A DNA stretch of 64,000 nucleotides from an uncultured SAR116 cluster alpha proteobacterium (GCA_902558885.1 CACEFQ010000007.1:38558-102557), one strand, 5' to 3'; shown: positions 46,301-56,055, counted from the first letter of the stretch. Numbers and translations: made by a program. Notes: generated from the letters alone by a model not told the origin.

Positions 46301-47536
46301 TTAAGCAGGTTGGATTTTTCGTTCTTTGATTGGTAAATGTACTAAAGTTGAAAAAACTGATACCCCTATACCAATCCACCACACTAGAGTATAATCACCT
46401 GTTGTATCATACAGCTTTCCACCCATCCAAACACCAAGAAAACTTCCTAATTGATGTGATAGAAAAACAATTCCATACAAAGTACCCATATAACGTAATC
46501 CATAAATATGAGCTATCAATCCACTGGTTAAAGGTACTGTAGCTAACCATAAAGAACCCATTAACAAAGAAAATAAAATTACTGATATTGGTGTTATTGG
46601 AAATATAATAAAAATTAAACCAATTAACGCTCTTAAAGCATAGACAATAGCTAACAAGAATTTTTTAGGGTATCTCTGGCCTAACCAACCAGCATAAATT
46701 GTTCCAAAAATATTACTAAATGCAATTAATGCTATTGCAAAAGCGCCTAAACTTGAAGTTGTAGAAACTCCAAAACTATGTAAAAGGCTTGATGGATTTA
46801 TACTACTACACATTTCAGTAACCATGGCAGGAAAATGAGCTGTTAAAAATGCAAGCTGGTATCCACAAGCAAAAAAACCAAAAAAAATCATAGAAAAATT
46901 AGGATCCTTAAAAGCATCACCTAATACCTTTTTTAAGCTTATTTCTATTTCTTTTTTTGAAGATAAAGGAGGAGATTTTAAAAAAGGAACTACAAATATA
47001 ATAAAAATTATAGACATTGAAAAAATTATAAAAACTTGTTGCCAACTGTATAAATTTAAAAGAGCTTGAGCGATTGGCGCTCCTATCATTTGACCAACTG
47101 AACCGGCAGCAGTAACTACTCCTAAGGCCATTGATCTATTTTTTTCACTCGAGGCTCTACCAACAACTGCTAATATCATTCCCATGCCTGTTCCAGCTAT
47201 TCCAAAACCTATGATAAGCTCAAGGAATTGATGTGTTAGTGGATTTTGTGCAATAGTTGATAACAGTAAGCCAATAACATAGCAAAATGCTCCAACTACA
47301 ATCATTTTTCTATCACCAAACTTTTCGCCCAAAGCTCCAAAAATAGGCGCACCAATACCCCAGCCAAGGTTTTGAATTGCAATTGCTAATGAAAATTCTA
47401 CCCTTAACCATTGAAATTCTTGTTCAATTGGTATTTGAAATACCCCAAAACTGCCTCTTATTCCAAAAGTAATGATAATTATTATGGAGCCAGCTATTAA
47501 TACTGGAGTAATTAGAGAACTATTATAATTTTTCAT
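46301..47536 (-). CDS. MFS transporter, last gene of the TPP-riboswitch operon
   Basis: Twelve-helix major facilitator protein of 411 residues. MFS marks include GWGIGAPIFGALGEKFGDRKMI (loop 2-3, split around GALGEKFGDRK) and GTGMGMILAVVGR in the first half; helices continue to about residue 400, ending with a basic tail. It resembles the monocarboxylate/oxalate branch. It starts 21 bp after the SDR gene, itself coupled to thiE-thiM under a TPP riboswitch, so import of a thiamin precursor is a reasonable guess. Substrate not determined. Confidence 0.85.
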   Translation of the reverse strand: MKNYNSSLITPVLIAGSIIIIITFGIRGSFGVFQIPIEQEFQWLRVEFSLAIAIQNLGWGIGAPIFGALGEKFGDRKMIVVGAFCYVIGLLLSTIAQNPLTHQFLELIIGFGIAGTGMGMILAVVGRASSEKNRSMALGVVTAAGSVGQMIGAPIAQALLNLYSWQQVFIIFSMSIIFIIFVVPFLKSPPLSSKKEIEISLKKVLGDAFKDPNFSMIFFGFFACGYQLAFLTAHFPAMVTEMCSSINPSSLLHSFGVSTTSSLGAFAIALIAFSNIFGTIYAGWLGQRYPKKFLLAIVYALRALIGLIFIIFPITPISVILFSLLMGSLWLATVPLTSGLIAHIYGLRYMGTLYGIVFLSHQLGSFLGVWMGGKLYDTTGDYTLVWWIGIGVSVFSTLVHLPIKERKIQPA

Positions 47537-47557
47537 AAGTTAACTTGCTAAACAATT

Positions 47558-48403
47558 CTATGATAATGTCAAACCTTTGTTTTTGACAATGCTTATACTT
47601 TTTTTCCATAAAAGATCAGCATCTTTTTGACTTTGGGCGAATATTGAAGGTTCATCTATTTTGCTTTGATAAAAATATTTTCCAGTAATATTTTTAATAC
47701 TTTTGTCAGTAGCTAAGAATACTATCGTCTCAGCACCTTCTTCAACTGATATTGCAAAGAAATTCATAAGAAATTTTATGGCTAAACTTGCAAGACCACT
47801 ATTGTTTTTTCCAAATTGGGTTTTTACAAAACCAGGATGAAGACAATTAACAGTTATGTTATTTTTCTTGGTTAATTCACTCAATTTTTTTGTAAATAAA
47901 ATATTACATAATTTTGATTTTTTATAAGAAATCCAACCGTTATAATTTCTTATCATTTCTAAATTATTTAAATCTAACTTTACACCTCTGTGTGCGCCGC
48001 TAGCAACGTTAACTATTCTTCCTCCTTTTTTTATAACTTTATATTTTAATAGTAAATTAGTGAGAATGAAATATGATAAGTGATTAAGAGCAAATGTTTT
48101 CTCTATTTTATCGACACTCTCTTTTCTTGAAAAAAACAGTGCACCAGCGTTGTTAATAAGAATATCAATTTTGAATTTTTTTAATTTTTCTGCCAACGAT
48201 TTGATTTCTGAAATAGATGAAAGATCACATTTTTTAAAACTAATATTTTTGTTTGATGTTTCTTTTATTAGAGCCTTGACTGAGTTTTCACCTTTATGTT
48301 TGTTACTACCTATTAAAATTATTTTATTTTTAATCTCTGATCCTAAAACCTGAGCTGTTCTATAGCCAAGGCCGCTTGTACCACCAGTTAGAATTATATT
48401 CAT
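47558..48403 (-). CDS. Short-chain dehydrogenase, retinol dehydrogenase-like
   Basis: NAD(P)-dependent SDR of unknown substrate. The 281 residues contain the cofactor motif TGGTSGLGYRTA, NNAGALFFS, VASGAHRGV and the catalytic pair in ISYKKSKLCN, with NCLHPGFVKTQFG downstream, as in retinol dehydrogenase-like SDRs. The start overlaps the thiE stop by 4 bp (ATGA), which ties it to the thiamin operon. No thiamin role is established for this family. Confidence 0.85.
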   Translation of the reverse strand: MNIILTGGTSGLGYRTAQVLGSEIKNKIILIGSNKHKGENSVKALIKETSNKNISFKKCDLSSISEIKSLAEKLKKFKIDILINNAGALFFSRKESVDKIEKTFALNHLSYFILTNLLLKYKVIKKGGRIVNVASGAHRGVKLDLNNLEMIRNYNGWISYKKSKLCNILFTKKLSELTKKNNITVNCLHPGFVKTQFGKNNSGLASLAIKFLMNFFAISVEEGAETIVFLATDKSIKNITGKYFYQSKIDEPSIFAQSQKDADLLWKKSISIVKNKGLTLS

Positions 48404-49065
48404 TTTTTTGAGCCTTTTATTATATTTTCTTTGATTTTTTGAAAGTTCTCTATTGGATTATTTTCATTTAATATCGCTGATATTACAGCTACACCAGAAA
48501 CTCCTAACTTAAACAAATCACAAATGCTATCTATTGAAATACCACCGATTGCAACAACTGGCAGATTTGTTTTATTAATGATTTCTTTTAATGTATTTGA
48601 ACCAATTGGTTCTGATGCATCAATTTTTGAACCGGTAGGAAAAATTGGTCCTACGCCAAGATAATTTACACAATTAGGTATATTACCCAATTGATTTTCA
48701 TTTGTTATAGATAATCCAATTTGAATATTTTGATCTATTAATTTTTTTGCTTCATTTGGATCCATATCAGTTTGTCCAAGATGGAGTATATCTATTAAAC
48801 CTTTGCATTTAGAAGCAACATTGACATTATCATTTATACAAATCTGCATTTTAGTATTAAATGTTGCTGATCTTATATCTTTTATGAGTTCTATGATATC
48901 GATATCTTTCATTGATTTTGCTCTCAATTGAAAGACATCGAGACCATTTTCGGCTAGTTCACTAACTATTCTGATAAGTGTTTTTTCTGGTTTTTCACTT
49001 TTTAATATATGATGAGGAAGTAAATTTTCAGGACCTGCTACAAAATAAGAATGAAGATCAGACAT
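48400..49065 (-). CDS. thiE: Thiamine phosphate synthase
   Basis: Couples HMP-PP and thiazole phosphate to thiamin phosphate. The 221 residues have QLRAKSMKD (pyrophosphate region), CINDNVNVA, LHLGQTDMD, YLGVGPIFPTGSK and VAIGGISID, the usual ThiE order. It overlaps the end of thiM by 8 bp. HMP kinase (ThiD) is not in the window, so HMP-PP must come from elsewhere. Confidence 0.93.
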   Translation of the reverse strand: MSDLHSYFVAGPENLLPHHILKSEKPEKTLIRIVSELAENGLDVFQLRAKSMKDIDIIELIKDIRSATFNTKMQICINDNVNVASKCKGLIDILHLGQTDMDPNEAKKLIDQNIQIGLSITNENQLGNIPNCVNYLGVGPIFPTGSKIDASEPIGSNTLKEIINKTNLPVVAIGGISIDSICDLFKLGVSGVAVISAILNENNPIENFQKIKENIIKGSKK

Positions 49066-49876
49066 TTTTAATTTTTAAATTATTTATAATATCATTTGTA
49101 GAAATATTATATAAATTATCCAATAAATTCATTCTTAAACTTCCTGGACCCCTAGAAACTTTACTAGCCATTTCTCCAGCTAAACCATATATGCCAATAA
49201 TTGAAGCTGTTGAAAGAAGTTTATCCTCTCCTACCGCAATAGCAGCTCCAATTAAACATGACAAAGCACATCCCGTAGCAGTTATTTTTGTCATTACTTC
49301 ATGTCCGCCCTCTATAGAGTAGGTTAGCTTTCCATCAGTTACATAATCTTTAGCCCCAGTAACTGCGACTATAATTTTATTTTTTTTAGCTATAGACATT
49401 GCAGCATCTAGTGCATCATTAGAGGTTGAAGTTGAGTCTACGCCTTTACCTCCCCCAGACAGTCCAGCCACAGCCATAATTTCCGACCCATTCCCCCTAA
49501 GTATTGTTGGTTTAAACTTTATAAGTTCTTCAACATTTTTATTTCTAAAGCCACTAGCACCGGCACCAACAGGATCTAAAACCCAAGGAACATTATTCTC
49601 ACTTGCATTCTTTGCTGCCTCCAATGCACATTCTTGCCAATATGGATCAAAGGTTCCTATATTAATTGTCAAGGCTCCACTAATAGCTTTACAGATTTCA
49701 GTAAAATCTTTTGCTTCTTCTTTTGCGTGTGCCATCGCAGGAGACGCTCCAATTGAAAGTAAAGCGTTAGCAGCTATGTCCATAGAGACAAAATTTGAAA
49801 AATTCCATACCAATGGACCTTTATCTCTTATTTTTGTCAAAAGTTCTGAAGCATTTTTGGATAGTTCTTTAGACAT
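49058..49876 (-). CDS. thiM: Hydroxyethylthiazole kinase
   Basis: Salvage enzyme that phosphorylates the thiazole alcohol (HET). The 272 residues contain NFVSMDIAANALLSIGASPAMAHA (conserved as NFVSMDIAAN and GASPAMAHA), DPVGAGASGFR, LRGNGSEIMA and the ATP/Mg segment VTGAKDYVTDG. First gene downstream of the TPP riboswitch, with GAGG before the ATG. The pair thiM-thiE suggests that this organism salvages thiazole. Confidence 0.94.
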   Translation of the reverse strand: MSKELSKNASELLTKIRDKGPLVWNFSNFVSMDIAANALLSIGASPAMAHAKEEAKDFTEICKAISGALTINIGTFDPYWQECALEAAKNASENNVPWVLDPVGAGASGFRNKNVEELIKFKPTILRGNGSEIMAVAGLSGGGKGVDSTSTSNDALDAAMSIAKKNKIIVAVTGAKDYVTDGKLTYSIEGGHEVMTKITATGCALSCLIGAAIAVGEDKLLSTASIIGIYGLAGEMASKVSRGPGSLRMNLLDNLYNISTNDIINNLKIKNV

Positions 49877-49949
49877 ATTTATTTCCTCATTTTTATAAAT
49901 TAATATTTAATATTTTTTCAGGGAATATGTTTTTATAATTTTAAATAAG

Positions 49950-50026
49950 CAACTCCCTCCGCTGGTCTTAACCAGATCAGGTTTTAAGGGTTTATCTCTC
50001 AGCAAAAAATTTTGCACCCCTGTCAT
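49950..50026 (-). promoter_or_regulatory. TPP riboswitch (THI element)
   Basis: Minus-strand RNA with the classic THI-box blocks in order: ACAGGGGTGC (50014-50023), GCTGAGAG (49996-50003), ACCCTTAAAACCTGATCTGG (from about 49989 to 49972) and GCGGAGGGA (49954-49962). It precedes thiM by about 75 nt. No terminator hairpin with a T tract lies between it and thiM, so control is probably at translation or by masking of the GAGG ribosome-binding site. Confidence 0.95.
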
Positions 50027-50151
50027 GTTTAGTTTAACATAATTATGTGAATTGCTTAATTTTTTTTATTTTTATTTTTATATGAATTTGAATACATTTA
50101 GATAATTAATGGAAATAGCAGAATAATTTTAAATTCTTCATGAGGGTTATT

Positions 50152-51546
50152 GTGGAAAGAAAATTATTAGCAGTTGTTGCTGCAGATATGGTGGGATTTT
50201 CAAGGTTAATTGAAGATGATGAAATTAATTTACTCTCAAGACAAAAAAATCAATTAAACACAATTATTAAACCAGAAATAGAAAATTATAATGGTGAAAT
50301 AATCAAGACAACTGGGGATGGATTCTTAGCTATTTTTCCAAGTGCATTGGATGCAGTACAAAGTAGTGTATCTATTCAAAAAGGGATTTATGAAAATGAA
50401 TTAGAGAAAACCAATGATAAGAAAATTAGATACAGAATTGGAATTCATGTTGGTGATGTGGTTATGGATGATGGAGATATTTTTGGTAATACTGTGAATA
50501 TTGCAAGTAGATTAGAGTCAATAGCAGATGCTGGAAATATTTGTATTACAAATGATGTTTATCAAAGTATCAAAAGTTTGAAATCTTTAATTATAGAAAA
50601 TATAGGAGAGCAATTCTTAAAAAATATTTCTCAAAAAGTTCAAGTATATAAAATAAATATTTTAGAAGATGATATAAAGCAAATTCAAGAAAATCATTTG
50701 TTAACTGAGGCAAATCAGGAAATAAGATTTTGTAGTTCATCTGATGGAACTATTATTGCTTATGCAAGCATTGGGAATGGACCACCAATTTTAAAAGCGC
50801 CAAATTTTATGAGTAGTCTAGAACATGATTGGAGAAATCCTGTTTGGACCCACATTTATAGGCATTTAGCAAAAAACCATACGTTTCACAGGTTTGACCA
50901 AAGAGGTAATGGTGTTTCAGACCTTAAACCTGAAAATATAAATTTTGATTGTTTTGTAGATGATATGCAAGCAGTAGTAGATGCAGCTAATATTGATAAA
51001 TTCCCAATATTTGGAGTTTCCCAAGGATGTGCAGTTTCAATAGCTTATGCATATAATAATCCAGACAAAGTTACTCATTTGATATTGTCTGGAGGTTTTG
51101 CAAGAGGAAGAGCAAAAAGGGGAACGGCTGATTTTGATCAAAAAATTGAATTAGAAAAAAATATGATTTTAAATGGATGGGAAAATGAAAATCCTGCATT
51201 TAGACAGTTTTTTACATCTACTATGATACCAGATGGAACGAAAGAACAAATGGATGCATTTAATAATGTAATGAAAATTTCTACTTCTGCAGAAAATGCA
51301 GTTAGAATTCAATCCGCTAATGACCAAATTGACGTTTCAGAATTATTACCATTATTAGATATTCCAACTTTAATTTTTCATAATATAAATGATGCAAGAG
51401 TTCCAATTTCAGAAAGTAAATTTATGGCTGCCAATATAAAAAATTCTAAATTTGTTCCATTAAATGGAAACAATCATGTAATCCTTGAAGGTGATGAGGG
51501 TTGGTCTATATTTAAAGAGGAGTTAAAAAACTTCCTTAAACAATAA
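50152..51546 (+). CDS. Class III adenylate/guanylate cyclase fused to alpha/beta hydrolase
   Basis: Two-domain cytoplasmic protein of 464 residues. The N-terminal cyclase domain (about 1-175) has AADMVGFSRL and KTTGDGFLA (metal-binding aspartates; Lys fits ATP) and NTVNIASRLE with the transition-state Asn and Arg. The C-terminal hydrolase (about 195-460) has the nucleophile elbow GVSQGCA and a late GNNHVIL histidine. The GTG at 50152 is chosen over the ATG at 50140: GAGGG is well spaced for it, and family members begin MERRL-like. The hydrolase substrate is unknown. Confidence 0.88.
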   Translation: MERKLLAVVAADMVGFSRLIEDDEINLLSRQKNQLNTIIKPEIENYNGEIIKTTGDGFLAIFPSALDAVQSSVSIQKGIYENELEKTNDKKIRYRIGIHVGDVVMDDGDIFGNTVNIASRLESIADAGNICITNDVYQSIKSLKSLIIENIGEQFLKNISQKVQVYKINILEDDIKQIQENHLLTEANQEIRFCSSSDGTIIAYASIGNGPPILKAPNFMSSLEHDWRNPVWTHIYRHLAKNHTFHRFDQRGNGVSDLKPENINFDCFVDDMQAVVDAANIDKFPIFGVSQGCAVSIAYAYNNPDKVTHLILSGGFARGRAKRGTADFDQKIELEKNMILNGWENENPAFRQFFTSTMIPDGTKEQMDAFNNVMKISTSAENAVRIQSANDQIDVSELLPLLDIPTLIFHNINDARVPISESKFMAANIKNSKFVPLNGNNHVILEGDEGWSIFKEELKNFLKQ

Positions 51547-51575
51547 ACTAATTTTTTTACATAATAGGAAAAAAA

Positions 51576-52727
51576 ATGGATTTTAACTTAACAGAAGAAC
51601 AAATAGCATTTCAAAACTCCGTTAGAAGTCTTGCAGATAAATATTTAAAAGAGGGTAATCTTAGACGTGCTCATGATCCATTATTTCCAAAAGATATTGC
51701 AAAGTTATTTTCTAAAAATGGTCTAATGGGGATAACACTTCCCGAGAAAGATGGAGGGCAGGGAGGTAAGTTAATGGATGCAGTTCTTGCAATAGAACAA
51801 GTTGCATTGATTTGTCCAAGAAGTGCAGACGTAATACAAGCAGGAAGTTTTGGTCCAATAAGAACTTTTTCAGAGTACGCAACTGATTACCAAAAAGAAA
51901 AATATTTAAAAAAATTGTTAAATGGAGAAATGGTAATTGGTTTAGGTATGACTGAGCCTAATGCTGGATCAGCAGTAACTGATTTAACAACTAAAGCTGT
52001 TAAAGATGGCAAAGGATTTAGAGTTTCTGGTAGTAAAGTATTTACTAGCAATTCTCCAGATGCAGATATTTTTTTGATTTATGTAAGATATCATGAAGGA
52101 ATAAATGGTATAGGTTCAGTAATAATGGATACATCCATGCCAGGTTTTTCTAAAGGCAAATCTTCAAAATATACTAATGGTGAAGAGTGGTGTGCTTTAT
52201 ATTTTGATAATGTTTATATTCCTGAAGAAAATGTTTTATTAGGACCTGGTGGATTTAAAAAACAAATTTCAGGATTTAATGCGGAAAGAATTGGAAACTC
52301 TGCTAGATCACTGGCACTTGGTGAGTTTGCTTTTAATGTCGCTAAAGAATATGCTTTAACAAGAGAGCAATTCGGAAAAAAAATTTGTGAATTTCAAGGC
52401 ATTCAATGGAAGTTTTCAGATATGAAAATTCAAATTGAAGCTGGAAGACTATTATTATACAGAGCAGCAATAAGTGCAGATAGAGGGTTTCCTTCTTCTA
52501 AAGAAACATCAATTGCTAAAGCATTTTGTAATAAAGCAGGATTTGAAATAAGTAATGAGGCAATGCAGGTTATGGGAGGTACTGGGTATTCACAAGAATC
52601 ATTGGTTGAATATTGTTTCAGAAAATCTAGAGGATGGCAAATTGCAGGTGGTTCAACTGAAATGATGAAAAATAGAATAGCCGAAGATATCTTTGAAAGG
52701 AGATTTTCACAAAGGCCAAATAAATGA
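51576..52727 (+). CDS. Acyl-CoA dehydrogenase
   Basis: FAD enzyme that introduces a 2,3-double bond into an acyl-CoA. The 383 residues carry GLGMTEPNAGSAVTDL (FAD/substrate), ALTREQFGKKICEFQGIQW and MQVMGGTGYSQES. The usual catalytic glutamate of the EGTSE motif is replaced (IAGGSTEMM), as in the isovaleryl-CoA branch, where the base lies in the segment seen here as FNAERIGNS. It sits 10 bp before a CoA ligase gene, so the pair probably degrades one carboxylic acid. Confidence 0.9.
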   Translation: MDFNLTEEQIAFQNSVRSLADKYLKEGNLRRAHDPLFPKDIAKLFSKNGLMGITLPEKDGGQGGKLMDAVLAIEQVALICPRSADVIQAGSFGPIRTFSEYATDYQKEKYLKKLLNGEMVIGLGMTEPNAGSAVTDLTTKAVKDGKGFRVSGSKVFTSNSPDADIFLIYVRYHEGINGIGSVIMDTSMPGFSKGKSSKYTNGEEWCALYFDNVYIPEENVLLGPGGFKKQISGFNAERIGNSARSLALGEFAFNVAKEYALTREQFGKKICEFQGIQWKFSDMKIQIEAGRLLLYRAAISADRGFPSSKETSIAKAFCNKAGFEISNEAMQVMGGTGYSQESLVEYCFRKSRGWQIAGGSTEMMKNRIAEDIFERRFSQRPNK

Positions 52728-52737
52728 TCTTTTAATT

Positions 52738-54822
52738 ATGATAGATGTTTCTTTATCCAAATCTTTTTTAAACCCAAAATCAGTTGCAATAATAGGGGCT
52801 TCTGCTGACCCAAATAAAACTAGTTCACGAGCACAAAGGTTTCTAGTATCGCATGGTTATAATGGAAAAATATTTCCTGTAAATCCAAACAGGGAAGAAA
52901 TTTTTGGATTAAAATGTTATCCAAATTTAAAATCAATTAATGAACATATTGATCATATTTTTGTTGCTGTTAATGGTAATAAAATTATTGAAGCAATTAA
53001 AGATGCTATATCAAAAAAAGTTAGATGCGCTACAATTCTATCTGGAGGTTTTAGTGAATCTGGATCTGAAGGTAATGATTTAGAAAAACATGTTTTTAAA
53101 ATAGCAAAAAAAGGTGATTTAAGAATATTGGGGCCAAATAGTATTGGTCTTATAAATATCTCAGATAATGTCATTTTAAGTGCAAATGCTATGCTCGAAT
53201 TACAAGATTTAAAGAAAGGGAGTCTTGCTGTAATTTCCCATAGTGGGAGTCTTATTGGAGCCTTATTGGCTCATGGCCACTCTCGAGGTATAGGTTTTTC
53301 AAAGTTGATTTCTGTTGGAAATGAGTCGGATCTCTCCGTTGGAGAAATTGGTAAAATGTTAGTTAATGACTCAAACACCGAAACTATAATATTATTTTTG
53401 GAAACATTAAGAAACAGTTATGAAGTAGCAGAGATGTCCAGAATGGCACATGCAGCTGGAAAACAAATTATCTGTTACAAACTTGGCAAATCTGAATTAG
53501 GTAAAGAATTAGCCAAATCACATACAGGAGCAATTGCAGGAAATGATGATGCGTTCAATGCATTCATAAATTATCATGGTATTGCTCGAGTGGAAACCTT
53601 TGAAACATTAATTGAAATTCCAAATTTATTTAAAAATAAGAAAAAACCTGAATCTAAACGAGTTGGTATAGTTACTACAACTGGTGGTGGTGGTGCTATG
53701 GTTGTAGAAAGTTTATCAGGCAGTGATATTGAAATAGTTGATCCTGGTCTGTCAATACAGAAAATTATGCAAGAAAATCATATTTCATTTAACAATAATA
53801 AATTAGTTGACTTAACTATTGCTGGAACAAAACCAGAAATTGTTACAGAAGTAATTAGTCAGATGATGCAAAATAAAAATTGCGATTTAGTAGTGATGGT
53901 AGTTGGTTCGTCTGCTAGATTTAGACCAGAGCAAGCAGTTGAGCCTCTATTAAAATGGGCAAATTACCCAAAGCCGTTAGCTGTGTATGTTGCCCCTGAT
54001 GCACCAGAAGCACTAACTTTACTACATAAAAATAATATTGCTTGTTTTAGGACGCCCGAATCTTGTGCAGAGAGTGTAAAGACCTTTTTAAATACTAGAA
54101 ATCCAGTCAAACCAAAAATTTTAAAAAATAATTTAAGTAACATTTCAAAAAAACTAAAGAAGAACATATCCAAGAATTTATCTGAAGAAGAAGCATTAGA
54201 AATTTTTAAAGATATTGGAATTGAAATTGTAGATTACAAAGTAAGTTTTAACGAAAAACAAGCAATAGAATATAGTTTCCAAATAGGTTTTCCTCTAGCA
54301 ATGAAAGTCTTATCAAATCAGATACTTCATAAAACAGAAACTGGAGGTGTTGAATTAAATATAAAAAATTTAGAAGAGCTGAAAATTAGTTTTCAAAAGT
54401 TATCAGACGTATTTCAGAAATTAAAAATAAATAATAGTGACAAAAAATTTCTTATTCAAAAAATGGAAAAAGGCATTGCTGAAATAATTTTGGGTTACAG
54501 AGTTGACGAATTAGTTGGACCAATTGTTGTACTTGGTTCTGGTGGTATTTTATCAGAAATATATAACGATAAATCAATAAGGATGGCACCAGTTGATATC
54601 ATAGAAGCTAAAAAAATGATAAAGGAAGTCAAAAGTCTTGTTACCATAACAGGATATAGAGGACTTCCCGAAGCTGATATAAATATTATTGCAACTGCAA
54701 TAGTGAAAATGTCTAAATTTGCTCTCGTCAAAGAAATTAAAGAAGCTGAGATTAATCCAGTTCTAGTAAAAAAAGAAAATCAAGGAATTGTAGCGGTAGA
54801 TGGTCTTATTACTTTAAATTGA
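52738..54822 (+). CDS. Acetate/acyl-CoA ligase (ADP-forming) family protein
   Basis: Converts a carboxylic acid and CoA to acyl-CoA, with ADP. The start MIDVSLSKSFLNPKSVAIIG is preferred over a TTG 45 bp upstream inside the dehydrogenase gene. The 694 residues contain a CoA-binding domain (VAIIGASADPNKT), two succinyl-CoA ligase-like domains (LGPNSIGLIN, SHSGSLIGALLA, the phosphohistidine SHTGAIAGND) and a C-terminal ATP-grasp half (about 470-690: LKMEKG-like QKMEKGIAEIILGYR). The substrate is unknown. Confidence 0.88.
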   Translation: MIDVSLSKSFLNPKSVAIIGASADPNKTSSRAQRFLVSHGYNGKIFPVNPNREEIFGLKCYPNLKSINEHIDHIFVAVNGNKIIEAIKDAISKKVRCATILSGGFSESGSEGNDLEKHVFKIAKKGDLRILGPNSIGLINISDNVILSANAMLELQDLKKGSLAVISHSGSLIGALLAHGHSRGIGFSKLISVGNESDLSVGEIGKMLVNDSNTETIILFLETLRNSYEVAEMSRMAHAAGKQIICYKLGKSELGKELAKSHTGAIAGNDDAFNAFINYHGIARVETFETLIEIPNLFKNKKKPESKRVGIVTTTGGGGAMVVESLSGSDIEIVDPGLSIQKIMQENHISFNNNKLVDLTIAGTKPEIVTEVISQMMQNKNCDLVVMVVGSSARFRPEQAVEPLLKWANYPKPLAVYVAPDAPEALTLLHKNNIACFRTPESCAESVKTFLNTRNPVKPKILKNNLSNISKKLKKNISKNLSEEEALEIFKDIGIEIVDYKVSFNEKQAIEYSFQIGFPLAMKVLSNQILHKTETGGVELNIKNLEELKISFQKLSDVFQKLKINNSDKKFLIQKMEKGIAEIILGYRVDELVGPIVVLGSGGILSEIYNDKSIRMAPVDIIEAKKMIKEVKSLVTITGYRGLPEADINIIATAIVKMSKFALVKEIKEAEINPVLVKKENQGIVAVDGLITLN

Positions 54823-54911
54823 TCTTTTTTTAAGCAATTATTTCTAAAATAAAAAATATATTTACATGTTAAAGATTTTTTTTATCATTAATTTATGACA
54901 ATGAGTTTTGA

Positions 54912-55694
54912 ATGATTATAAATCATGGGGTAAGAGGTTCAACACCAAATCCAAGTCAAAATTATTTATTTTTTGGCGGTAATACTCCTTGTGTAGAAAT
55001 TAAAACTCAAAAATATCAACTGATTTTCGATTGTGGTTCAGGATTTTCAAAAGTTAATTTTTCAAACGATCTTGAAACTATATTGTTTATTTCACATTTC
55101 CATCATGATCATATACAAGGACTAGCTTTTAATAATTATTATACTAACACAAGTAAAAAAATTACTTTAACATCAGCTCATTCTAACAAAACTGATACCT
55201 ATAAAAATTTAAGTGCTTACTACAGTAATCCGTATTTTCCAGTAAATTTTATTGAAATCATCAATAGATTTGATTTTTTAGATTTTCAACAGGTTGTAAA
55301 TAATTTCGAAGATTTAAATATAAATTCTATTGATTTAAATCATCCCGGAAATTCCTCTGGATATAGCATTACGAGTGGTAAAAAAAAGTTTTGTTATTTA
55401 TTAGATAATGAATATGAAGATGTTCAAGAAGAGAAATTGATTAATTTTTGTGATCAATCAGAAACTATCATCTGGGATGGCATGTTCTTAGATAGTGAGT
55501 TGTCAGATAAAAAGGGCTGGGGGCATTCTAGTATTGAACAGGGCATTACTTTAGCAAATAAAATTGATGTTAAAAACTTTCTTATTTCTCATCATTCACC
55601 ATCTAGAGATGATAAAGAAATAAAAAATATAGAAAAAAAAATTAGTAATAAAAAAATCAAATTTGCATCTGAAAATGAGGTCATAGAGTTCTAA
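54912..55694 (+). CDS. Metallo-beta-lactamase-fold hydrolase
   Basis: Probable metal-dependent hydrolase of 260 residues. It begins MIINHGVRGSTPNP and has GGNTPCVEI, the strand LIFDCGSGF and the zinc motif ISHFHHDHIQGL (HxHxDH) near 60. Later ligands are DLNHPGNSSGY, a Asp in LLDNEYED and SHHSPSRDD. The opening resembles MBL proteins linked to cyclic-nucleotide or phosphodiester hydrolysis. Its stop overlaps the ATG of the cyclic-nucleotide-binding gene (TAATG), so the two act together. A phosphodiesterase role is inference. Confidence 0.85.
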   Translation: MIINHGVRGSTPNPSQNYLFFGGNTPCVEIKTQKYQLIFDCGSGFSKVNFSNDLETILFISHFHHDHIQGLAFNNYYTNTSKKITLTSAHSNKTDTYKNLSAYYSNPYFPVNFIEIINRFDFLDFQQVVNNFEDLNINSIDLNHPGNSSGYSITSGKKKFCYLLDNEYEDVQEEKLINFCDQSETIIWDGMFLDSELSDKKGWGHSSIEQGITLANKIDVKNFLISHHSPSRDDKEIKNIEKKISNKKIKFASENEVIEF

Positions 55695-56032
55695 TGGAAA
55701 AAACTAAATTTAATCAAAATCAAAGTGTTTTTAAAGTTGGAGAACTTCCTGACAAGATGTACTTATTGGTTAAGGGATCAGTAGGAATTTTTTTACCCAC
55801 AAATGAAACTAATAAACCAAATTTTATAATCCAAGAGAATGAACTTTTTGGAGAGATGGGTGTCATAGAAAATGAACTTAGAATGGCAACGGCAAGATGC
55901 TTAGTTGAGAGTGAAATCATTTCAATAACTAAAGATGAATTTGATAAAAGAGTAAATAATTCAGATGTTTTTGTTAAAGGTTGCTTAAAGGCCTTGTCAT
56001 ATAGGTTAAGATCAGTTGAAAAGAAAATGTAA
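55694..56032 (+). CDS. Cyclic nucleotide-binding domain protein
   Basis: Stand-alone cNMP-binding fold of 112 residues. VFKVGELPDKMYLLVKGSVG is the usual opening (split as FKVGELPD and MYLLVKGSVG); the phosphate-binding cassette reads LFGEMGVIENELRMATARC with the phosphate-contacting Arg. There is no DNA-binding domain, so it is not a CRP-type regulator. It lies between the MBL hydrolase and the hybrid kinase and may sense cAMP or cGMP for this module. Confidence 0.87.
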   Translation: MEKTKFNQNQSVFKVGELPDKMYLLVKGSVGIFLPTNETNKPNFIIQENELFGEMGVIENELRMATARCLVESEIISITKDEFDKRVNNSDVFVKGCLKALSYRLRSVEKKM

Positions 56033-56055
56033 TAAAGGTTAGAGGAGTATTTTCG

